Below are positions 1 to 4,702 of a stretch of DNA of 5,999 nucleotides, piece by piece. How positions within the stretch are numbered: the first letter of the stretch is position 1; every line of letters begins with the position of its first letter. The notes beneath the pieces are model-generated. The model made no database searches, was not told the origin of the DNA, and was given only the letters and a program-made list of their open reading frames with translations. This DNA comes from Verrucomicrobiota bacterium (GTDB lineage Bacteria > Verrucomicrobiota > Verrucomicrobiia > Verrucomicrobiales > Akkermansiaceae): the NCBI GenBank assembly GCA_008932955.1, contig WBXE01000146.1, positions 1 to 5,999 on the forward strand, given 5' to 3'. The position numbers were made by a program, and so were the translations under genes.

Positions 1-505
1 ATCCGCCGATGCTGCGGAATGCCGCGGCCTCGACGAAAATGAATGAGCCCGCCATGAGCGTCCGCCAGCGGCTGACCAAATTCCACAGACCCAGGGTAAG
101 TCTCGCGGCACGCATGGTTTCATTCATCCGGATGGTCGCCCCGCCCGCCAGCACTCGTCCGGAAAGAATCTGCTCTGCCGCGTCGCCAAACAACTCCCGG
201 CTCGGGTGCGAATCGGCATCAACAAAAAACAGCCAGTCGCCGGTGGCTGCCGCCGCTCCGGCATTGCGGGCGCGGGCAATCTGATTGAGCGGTTCATACA
301 CCACCGTTGCTCCGGCGGCGTGGGCAATCCCGGCCGTGTTATCCGTCGAATTATTGTCGCAGACAATGAGTTCCACCGCCCAACCCCGCAGGGAAAATGC
401 GATGGATGCCTTTCTTATTTCCGCCAGCGATTCGGCCAGAAGCAGCTCTTCGTTGAAGGCGGGGACGATGACGGAAACACGCACGCGACGACTGTAGCCA
501 GTCAC
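1..505 (-). CDS. Family 2 glycosyltransferase, N-terminal part (gene runs off left edge)
   Basis: The reading frame is open from a GTG at 505-503 to the left edge, giving 168 residues without a stop; the C-terminus is outside the window. GT-A fold landmarks are in the right order: a first beta strand VSVIVPAFNE at about residues 10-19, the nucleotide-binding segment CDNNSTDNT at about 49-57, RARNAGAA at about 78-85, and the metal-binding DAD at 96-98 inside FFVDADS. The end of the visible part reads FRSIGG, also typical of the family. Members transfer a sugar from a nucleotide-sugar to glycan, lipid or protein acceptors; the acceptor cannot be told here. An in-frame TGA lies 12 bases before the GTG, so the start must be this GTG or one shortly after it. 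No clear Shine-Dalgarno is seen. It lies 66 bases downstream of the membrane-protein gene on the same strand, so cotranscription is possible. The family call is firm; the substrate is unknown. Confidence 0.9.
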   Translation of the reverse strand, partial: MTGYSRRVRVSVIVPAFNEELLLAESLAEIRKASIAFSLRGWAVELIVCDNNSTDNTAGIAHAAGATVVYEPLNQIARARNAGAAAATGDWLFFVDADSHPSRELFGDAAEQILSGRVLAGGATIRMNETMRAARLTLGLWNLVSRWRTLMAGSFIFVEAAAFRSIGG

Positions 506-571
506 GCCGCGATATCAACCGGATGCGACAGGATATTTCTCACAATTGACCGGAGTCATACCCAAAGAAAC

Positions 572-1273
572 TTACCGTGGCCGACCCACCCGGAACGGCA
601 GGGCCAGCACAAAAAACAACGTTAGGGCGATGGCTAGCGAGGACACCACATACCACGGCCAAGCCCCGAGGTGATCGAGCAAGCTGGGATTGTCCGGCGG
701 ATGGGTGGCAAAACCAAAATTGGTGTCGAGCGCGCGATTGACACACAAGACCATGCACAAATAGCCCACTCCCCAGCCAAAGGCCTCGGCCGGCCCCCGC
801 CACAGCGGTTGCTTGGGCCGCCAGCCGTCCACCAGTACCAAGTACAGCGCAGCACCCACCACCGCGAAGTGCTGCACGAAAAACATCACAAACGGCCCAC
901 TGGGAAAGGCCACCGTCAGCGCCGGAGTGAGCAGCGCCTGCGAGGTGGCCGCCAAGCCCCAAAAATACGTCAGTGAGCACAGCAGCGGCCGGCGCGTGAG
1001 GATTGCGAAGCCGGCGATAATGGCCGCCAAATCGCACAGGTGCAGGGGCATGTATTTATCCGGCGAGAGCGGCCCACCCAGCGAGCGCCATGCCGCCACA
1101 CTCAATGGGTAAACCGTGAGGTTGGCAAAGGCCAGCAGCCCGGTCGAGATGACCCTGGGACGGCCACCGCGGCGGCCCGCCACCAGCAAGCCCAGCAACA
1201 CCAGCGTGCCGATGGCCAAAGCGATCCAATGCTGGGCTGAGAACGGCTGGAATGGCGGCGGCATGGCCGTCAT
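572..1273 (-). CDS. TIGR02206/YwaF-type integral membrane protein
   Basis: The product has 233 residues and about seven hydrophobic segments, near residues 16-33, 42-60, 76-93, 97-115, 127-147, 163-182 and 206-226. Family-like features are PLHLCDL (76-82) in the third helix, YFWGLAAT (103-110), QALLTP (112-117), the buried HF pair (135-136), and the loop HPPDNPSLLD before the last helix, followed by GAWPWY. This pattern matches the TIGR02206 (B. subtilis YwaF) group, related to the TMEM164 fold; length agrees with the family. The bacterial members have no established biochemical role, so none is assigned. The ATG at 1273 is used; a second in-frame ATG at 1264 would remove only three residues. 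Neither start has a good Shine-Dalgarno. The gene is followed after 66 bases by the glycosyltransferase, and its upstream side faces a 405-base gap with a terminator-like structure about 50 bases before the start codon. Confidence 0.85.
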   Translation of the reverse strand: MTAMPPPFQPFSAQHWIALAIGTLVLLGLLVAGRRGGRPRVISTGLLAFANLTVYPLSVAAWRSLGGPLSPDKYMPLHLCDLAAIIAGFAILTRRPLLCSLTYFWGLAATSQALLTPALTVAFPSGPFVMFFVQHFAVVGAALYLVLVDGWRPKQPLWRGPAEAFGWGVGYLCMVLCVNRALDTNFGFATHPPDNPSLLDHLGAWPWYVVSSLAIALTLFFVLALPFRVGRPR

Positions 1274-1321
1274 TTAATCCGCAAACCCAAGTTTGACAAA
1301 CCCGGAGGTTAGATTGACCAC

Positions 1322-1392
1322 AAAAAAAGGCGGCCCGGCTGATACTCCCAAGGGAAAACCCAAAAACCAAAGGGATGCTCAACCGGACCGCC
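1322..1392 (-). terminator. Terminator-like long stem with T-run, minus strand; possible leader or small-RNA end
   Basis: On the minus strand GGCGGTCCGG (1392-1383) can pair with CCGGGCCGCC (1338-1329): ten pairs, one of them G-U. The stem is followed at once by seven Ts (1328-1322). That is the layout of an intrinsic terminator, but the loop is about 44 nt and has its own pairing options, such as GGGTTTTCCC and TCCC/GGGA. There is no T-run on the plus side, so the signal has a direction. It lies about 50 bases upstream of the start codon of the membrane-protein gene on the same strand. It could therefore be an attenuator in that gene's leader, or the end of a small RNA. It matches no riboswitch class that I recognise. 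Confidence 0.45.
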
Positions 1393-1422
1393 TAATTGTG
1401 TGTCGCGACGCGCCACAATTAG
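1392..1422. repeat. Perfect 9-bp inverted repeat (hairpin or operator)
   Basis: CTAATTGTG (1392-1400) is matched exactly by CACAATTAG (1414-1422) across 13 bases. The spacer holds a further 3-bp CGC/GCG stem and the palindrome GTCGCGAC (1402-1409). It directly adjoins the terminator-like stem, sharing base 1392. Neither strand has a T-run beside it, so it is not itself a terminator. It could be an RNA hairpin or a dimeric regulator site between the two divergent genes. Function is not known. Confidence 0.5.
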
Positions 1423-1627
1423 ACCAGCCACCCCACCGCGTCAACTAATTTTTGAGATTTTTTAATTTTGGATAATTCATCGGATTGCGGCGCAACGGCA
1501 GGTGAAAAAGGCCGCTTCCTTGAGCAAAGGCTGCGCGGATTTTGCGCTGCGGGGGAATTGTTGATTTTTCTCCTCGCCCGCCGCGCAAAGTTGCCTATTT
1601 TGGCCGGGCGAACCACCCCGCTGCCGT

Positions 1628-1661
1628 GCATGGCTTGCGCGGCATGGGCATGGCTTTGCGC
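1628..1661. repeat. Direct repeat of about 13 bp before sdhB
   Basis: GCATGGCTTGCGC (1628-1640) recurs as GCATGGCTTTGCGC (1648-1661), differing by one inserted T. A third GCATGG copy lies between them at 1642-1647. The two starts are 20 bases apart, close to two helical turns, and the second copy ends 17 bases before the sdhB ATG. The second copy's CTTTGCGC (1654-1661) is also complementary to GCGCAAAG at 1583-1590. This might be a regulator site or leader structure, or simple local duplication. Confidence 0.35.
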
Positions 1662-1678
1662 AACCTGATCCAACGACC

Positions 1679-2434
1679 ATGAATCTAACGCTAAAAGTGT
1701 GGCGCCAGCCCAGCCCGAAGGCTCAAGGCCGTATCGTAACCTACCATGCGACGGACATTCCCGCCGAGGCCTCGTTTCTCGAAATGCTCGACATCGTCAA
1801 CGAGGGGCTCATTGAAAAGGGCGACGAGACGATCCATTTCGATCACGATTGCCGCGAAGGCATCTGCGGCAGCTGTTCGCTAACCATCAACGGTATTCCC
1901 CACGGCAAGGAACGCGGCATCACCACCTGCCAAGTGCACATGCGCAAATTCGCCGACGGCGACACCATCTGGGTCGAACCATTTCGCGCCAAGCCGTTCC
2001 CGGTCATCCGCGATTTAATTGTCGATCGCAGTGCATTCGACCGGATCATCGCCGCCGGCGGCTATGTGGACGTGCGCACCGGCTCGGCGGTGGATGCCAA
2101 CGCCATCCCGGTGGCCAAGACCGATGCGGACGCGGCGTTTGACGCAGCGGCCTGTATCGGCTGTGGTGCCTGTGTGGCGGCCTGCAAGAACGCCTCAGCG
2201 ATGCTCTTTGTCTCGGCCAAGGTCTCCCATCTCGGGCATTTGCCCCAAGGTCAGCCCGAACGCCAGAAGCGCGTGCTGGCCATGGTCCGCCAGATGGATG
2301 GCGAAGGTTTTGGCAATTGCTCCAATCAATACGAGTGCGAAGCCGCCTGCCCCAAGGAAATCAGCGTCGAGAACATAGCCCGCATGAACCGCGATTACAT
2401 GAAGGCTATCCTCATCGAGCAGGTGGCCGGCTGA
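1679..2434 (+). CDS. sdhB: Succinate dehydrogenase/fumarate reductase iron-sulfur subunit
   Basis: The 251-residue product is a complete SdhB. It passes electrons from the FAD subunit SdhA through three iron-sulfur clusters to the quinone at the membrane anchor. The N-terminal ferredoxin domain carries the [2Fe-2S] ligands C58, C63, C66 (DHDCREGICGSCS) and C84. The C-terminal domain has CIGCGACVAAC (159-169) and C214, C220, C224 with P225. By family logic C159/162/165/224 hold [4Fe-4S] and C169/214/220 hold [3Fe-4S]; no ligand is missing. The sequence (LKVWRQPSPKAQG, SFLEMLDIVNEGL) fits the Bacteroidota/Verrucomicrobiota/Chlamydiota form that usually pairs with a single SdhC anchor. The ATG at 1679 gives the normal N-terminus; no Shine-Dalgarno precedes it. 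Oddly, the usual sdhC-sdhA genes are not upstream: a 405-base gap and an opposite-strand gene are there instead. msrB follows 88 bases later on the same strand. Confidence 0.95.
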   Translation: MNLTLKVWRQPSPKAQGRIVTYHATDIPAEASFLEMLDIVNEGLIEKGDETIHFDHDCREGICGSCSLTINGIPHGKERGITTCQVHMRKFADGDTIWVEPFRAKPFPVIRDLIVDRSAFDRIIAAGGYVDVRTGSAVDANAIPVAKTDADAAFDAAACIGCGACVAACKNASAMLFVSAKVSHLGHLPQGQPERQKRVLAMVRQMDGEGFGNCSNQYECEAACPKEISVENIARMNRDYMKAILIEQVAG

Positions 2435-2460
2435 GCCGAAAACCGAAGTACTGAGGTTAA

Positions 2461-2526
2461 ATGAACGCCATAAAATCCACCGGCATGGCTTGCTTTTCGC
2501 CCATTCTCATAGACCGTGTCGCATGA
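2461..2526 (+). CDS. Possible 21-codon ORF coupled to msrB
   Basis: An ATG at 2461 opens a 21-residue frame (MNAIKSTGMACFSPILIDRVA) that stops with TGA at 2524-2526. This stop overlaps the msrB ATG (2523-2525) in an ATGA arrangement, the classic layout for translational coupling. A GAGG at 2453-2456 sits four bases before the ATG; the spacing is slightly short, yet it is a better ribosome site than those of the large genes nearby. The peptide resembles nothing I know and may not be made. Chance is a fair alternative because the frame is so short. If real, it would act as a leader peptide that delivers ribosomes to msrB. Confidence 0.25.
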   Translation: MNAIKSTGMACFSPILIDRVA

Positions 2527-3038
2527 ACTCGCTGCGCACTCTTATCGTACTGGCATTGCCTTTTTCGCTACTGGTCTGTGCCGCCTGTGAGCCCGCCAAG
2601 CATCCCATGAAAACTCCTCCCGAAGAACCCACCACCACCGTGGTTAAAACCGACGCCGAGTGGAAACAACAGCTCACCCCGGAGCAATATCGCATCCTGC
2701 GCCACGCGGGCACCGAAGCGGCGCACGGCAAGGTGTATGAAGAATTCAAGAAGCAGGGAGGCGGAACCTATCATTGTGCCGGCTGTGGGGCCTTGTTGTT
2801 TTCTTCTGAACAAAAGTTTGATTCGCGCTGTGGCTGGCCATCGTTCTACGATCCCGCCAAAGCCAAAAACGTGAAGCTCAGCCAAGACTACAGCATGGGA
2901 ACGCTGCGCACTGAGGTGACTTGCGCGATTTGCGGCGGCCATCTCGGCCATCGCTTTGATGGCGAGGGGTTCCACACGCCCACGGATCAGCGCTATTGCA
3001 TCAATGGCGCTGCCCTCACCTTTGTGCCGGCAAAGTAA
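2523..3038 (+). CDS. msrB: Peptide-methionine (R)-S-oxide reductase, exported, probable lipoprotein
   Basis: The 171-residue product has an N-terminal export signal and a complete MsrB domain (about residues 42-170). MsrB reduces the R form of methionine sulfoxide in proteins, repairing oxidative damage. Zinc ligands are C85 and C88 (CAGC) and C134 and C137 (CAIC). The catalytic cysteine is C159 in RYCINGAAL. C103, before GWPSF, is where two-Cys MsrBs have the resolving cysteine. HLGHRFDGEGF (140-150) is also diagnostic. The ATG at 2523 is chosen because it starts MNSLRTLIVLALPFSLLVC directly, a standard signal peptide. A TTG at 2490 would add 11 residues ahead of the signal and is less likely. 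Two cysteines end the signal (C19, C22). CAAC at 19-22 is a tolerable but non-standard lipobox, so lipid attachment at C22 is likely but not certain. A Thr/Pro-rich linker follows. The gene lies after sdhB and converges on the efflux channel gene with an 11-base gap. Confidence 0.93.
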   Translation: MNSLRTLIVLALPFSLLVCAACEPAKHPMKTPPEEPTTTVVKTDAEWKQQLTPEQYRILRHAGTEAAHGKVYEEFKKQGGGTYHCAGCGALLFSSEQKFDSRCGWPSFYDPAKAKNVKLSQDYSMGTLRTEVTCAICGGHLGHRFDGEGFHTPTDQRYCINGAALTFVPAK

Positions 3039-3049
3039 CTCCGAGTGGC

Positions 3050-4510
3050 TTATTTGTTTTTCCCCTCGGCACACCAACCTGCGCCGAGGGCCTTGATGAG
3101 CGCGACACTGGCGGCCACCCGGTTGGCGCTCAATTGCACCACCGTTACCTCGTGGGCCAGCGCCGAGCTCTGGGCGATGGCCACCTCCAGATAGGTGAGC
3201 ACGCCGCCTTGGTAGCGGGTGTTGGAAATTTCCAGGGTGCGGCGCGCGGCTTGGAGCGCGGCGGTTTCCGCTGTTAGTTGTTGGGCTAACAGGCGCTGGG
3301 AGGCGAGTTGGTCCTCGACGTCCTGGAATGCGCCTAACACGGTTTGGCGGTAATTGGCCACCGTCGCATCGTAACTGGCACGCGCAGCGGCGAGCTCGGC
3401 GGCATTGCGGCCACCGGTGAACAAAGGCAAATTCAGCGACGGGCCCACCGACCACAGGCGACTCGACCCGTTGAATAGTCGACTGGCCTCGGTGGCCTGG
3501 AAACCCGCATTCCCATTGAGCGTGATGCGTGGATAGAAAGCCGCGCTAGCCACTCCTACCGCAGCGTTGGCAGCCGCCATGCGGCGTTCGGCCGCGGCCA
3601 CGTCGGGCCGTTTTTCCAACAATTCGCTGGGCACCCCGGCCGGGATGGCGGGCAGGCTTGGCGGGGATGCTTTGGCGGGTTTGACGCTGAAGCTGGTGGC
3701 TGCTTGACCGCAAAGAGTGGCCAGCGCGTGCAGCAACTTGACCCTCTGCAGCGTGACTGCGGGCACTTGGGCTTCGGTGGACTTGAGCTGGGTTTCGGCT
3801 AGCGACACGTCGTAGTCGGTGGCAATGCCGCCGCTGCGGCGGGTCTGCGTGAGTTCCAGCGATTTCTGATAGGTTCTGCCGGTTTCTTCCAACAAATTGC
3901 GCTGTGCCTCGAGCGCCCGCAGCGTGATGTAGTCGATGGCCACTTCGGCCTGCACGGCGAGTTTGGCGGATTGCAGATCATCAGCCGAGGCGCTCAGGTT
4001 GGCACGGGAGCCTTCCACTTCGCGGCGGACGCGCCCCCACAGATCGAGTTCCCAACTGGCATCGAGCGGGGCGCTGAAGGAGTTGAAGGCGCTGCCGTGG
4101 CCGCCGCTCAAGCTGCCATTGGTGTGTTGACGGGTGATGCCCAGGGCCGTGGCGAGTTGCGGGAATACATCGGCGCTGGCGACGTTGACCAGGGCGCGGG
4201 CTTGTTGGAAATTGGCGTAGGCGGCGGTGACTTGTTGGTTGTTGGATTCAGCCAGGCCTTCGAGGCGGTTCAACTCGGCGTCGTGGTAAAGTTGCCACCA
4301 TGCGCCGCGCGGCAGATGGGCCGAGGGCTGCGCCGTCTTCCATTTGCCGGGCTTGCTGGCACTGCTGTCAGCATAGGCCGCTGGCATCGCGGCGCTGGAG
4401 AGCGCTGCGGGCCGCTGGTAATCCGGCCCAACATTGCAGCCGCTGACCAGCAGGGCAACGCATGCAACGTTGGATATAGTTGTTAGTCTGTTAGTCGTGG
4501 GTATTTGCAT
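3050..4510 (-). CDS. RND efflux outer-membrane lipoprotein channel, NodT/OprM type
   Basis: The 486-residue product is complete and of normal family length. It begins with a signal peptide ending in the lipobox LVSGC (C25 lipidated), then NVGPDYQRP, a hallmark just after the lipid site in this family. Two outer-membrane-efflux repeats follow, each supplying barrel strands and long periplasmic helices. The first includes WWQLYHDAELNRL, ALVNVASADVFPQLA and DASWELDLWGRVRREVEGSR. The second includes LLEKRPDVAAAERRMAAANA, ASAAFYPRITLNGNAGFQ, FTGGRNAAELAAARASYD and AFQDVEDQLASQRLLAQQL. The protein forms a trimeric channel that passes RND pump substrates across the outer membrane. It lies 192 bases downstream of the RND gene on the same strand, so it is very likely the partner. 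That gap holds a large palindromic element, so expression may be partly separate. The ATG at 4510 puts the signal peptide at the right place; no clear Shine-Dalgarno is seen. Substrates cannot be told. Confidence 0.93.
   Translation of the reverse strand: MQIPTTNRLTTISNVACVALLVSGCNVGPDYQRPAALSSAAMPAAYADSSASKPGKWKTAQPSAHLPRGAWWQLYHDAELNRLEGLAESNNQQVTAAYANFQQARALVNVASADVFPQLATALGITRQHTNGSLSGGHGSAFNSFSAPLDASWELDLWGRVRREVEGSRANLSASADDLQSAKLAVQAEVAIDYITLRALEAQRNLLEETGRTYQKSLELTQTRRSGGIATDYDVSLAETQLKSTEAQVPAVTLQRVKLLHALATLCGQAATSFSVKPAKASPPSLPAIPAGVPSELLEKRPDVAAAERRMAAANAAVGVASAAFYPRITLNGNAGFQATEASRLFNGSSRLWSVGPSLNLPLFTGGRNAAELAAARASYDATVANYRQTVLGAFQDVEDQLASQRLLAQQLTAETAALQAARRTLEISNTRYQGGVLTYLEVAIAQSSALAHEVTVVQLSANRVAASVALIKALGAGWCAEGKNK
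3063..3090. repeat. 8-bp perfect hairpin at the end of the efflux channel gene
   Basis: CCCTCGGC (3063-3070) pairs exactly with GCCGAGGG (3083-3090) across 12 bases. It lies inside the last codons of the channel gene, 24 bases beyond the msrB stop, in the convergent junction. On the minus strand it is followed by AAAAACAAATAA rather than Ts, and on the plus strand the T-run comes before it, so it is not a standard intrinsic terminator. It may protect an mRNA 3' end or be chance in GC-rich coding DNA. Confidence 0.3.
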
Positions 4511-4555
4511 GGGAAGGACTTGATGGTTAAAAAAATGGCGGTCATATCATTCTAA

Positions 4556-4664
4556 GGAGCCACAACATTCTTGTGGTGGTAGCGGAAGAGTGGCCCATGA
4601 AGGAGTGCCGGAGGCTCGATTCATGGGCGATTCTTCCGCACGACGACAGTAACGTCGTCGCTCC
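4556..4664. repeat. 109-bp compound palindromic element between RND and channel genes
   Basis: Outer ends GGAGC (4556-4560) and GCTCC (4660-4664) are inverted copies. Inside are three hairpins. The first is CCACAA/TTGTGG (4560-4565/4571-4576) with a 5-base loop. The second is a long one with 19-base arms (4582-4600 and 4621-4639) that match at 17 positions, plus one G-T pair and one mismatch, around a 20-base loop. The third is CGACGAC/GTCGTCG (4641-4647/4654-4660) with a 6-base loop. The whole can fold as a cloverleaf. It lies between two genes of one probable operon and has no T-run, so a terminator is unlikely. The architecture suggests a dispersed intergenic repeat (REP- or MITE-like) or an mRNA-processing/stability element. 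No clear target duplication flanks it, and copy number cannot be seen here. Confidence 0.65.
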
Positions 4665-4702
4665 ATAATGCGGCATTCGAGCCAAGTGCGCCGTGAGGAT
4701 CA

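Larger units (their letters stand above)
1274..1678. other. 405-base intergenic region between divergent genes
   Basis: This gap separates the leftward membrane-protein gene from rightward sdhB, so promoters for both should lie here. I find no convincing protein gene. Contents from left to right: a minus-strand GC stem with a T-run (1322-1392), a 9-bp perfect hairpin (1392-1422), an AT-rich patch at about 1443-1480 within otherwise GC-rich DNA, and a near-perfect direct repeat (1628-1661) ending 17 bases before sdhB. GATAAT at 1471-1476 is the best plus-strand -10-like hexamer but has no properly spaced -35, so it is not called a promoter. There is no trace of sdhA or sdhC coding sequence. 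Confidence 0.6.

Noticed and set aside
206..625. Plus-strand open frame of 139 codons
   Set aside because: Antisense to the glycosyltransferase, whose GT-A motifs are unmistakable; the translated product has no family features.
540..1037. Minus-strand 165-codon frame overlapping the YwaF-type gene
   Set aside because: It is an alternate frame of the membrane-protein gene. The 572-1273 frame has ordered helices and family motifs, and this one does not.
1293..1298. Perfect TTGACA on the plus strand as a promoter -35 box
   Set aside because: At 16-18 bases downstream there is no -10-like hexamer, and the site is about 380 bases from sdhB; treated as chance.
1419..1673. Minus-strand 84-codon frame in the gap upstream of sdhB
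   Set aside because: It is followed by the terminator-like stem, which is suggestive, but the product resembles nothing known, lacks a ribosome site, and would start five bases from sdhB on the opposite strand. Worth revisiting only if minus-strand transcription is seen here.
2568..3455. Minus-strand open frame of 295 codons across msrB and the end of the channel gene
   Set aside because: It is antisense to msrB and overlaps the channel gene in another frame. Both of those have clear family motifs, while this product is low-complexity Arg/Gly/Ala-rich with no recognisable domain.
4511..4555. Possible minus-strand promoter (TAGAAT-like -10) directly before the channel gene
   Set aside because: No acceptable -35 at the proper distance, and the region overlaps the palindromic element; support is too weak.
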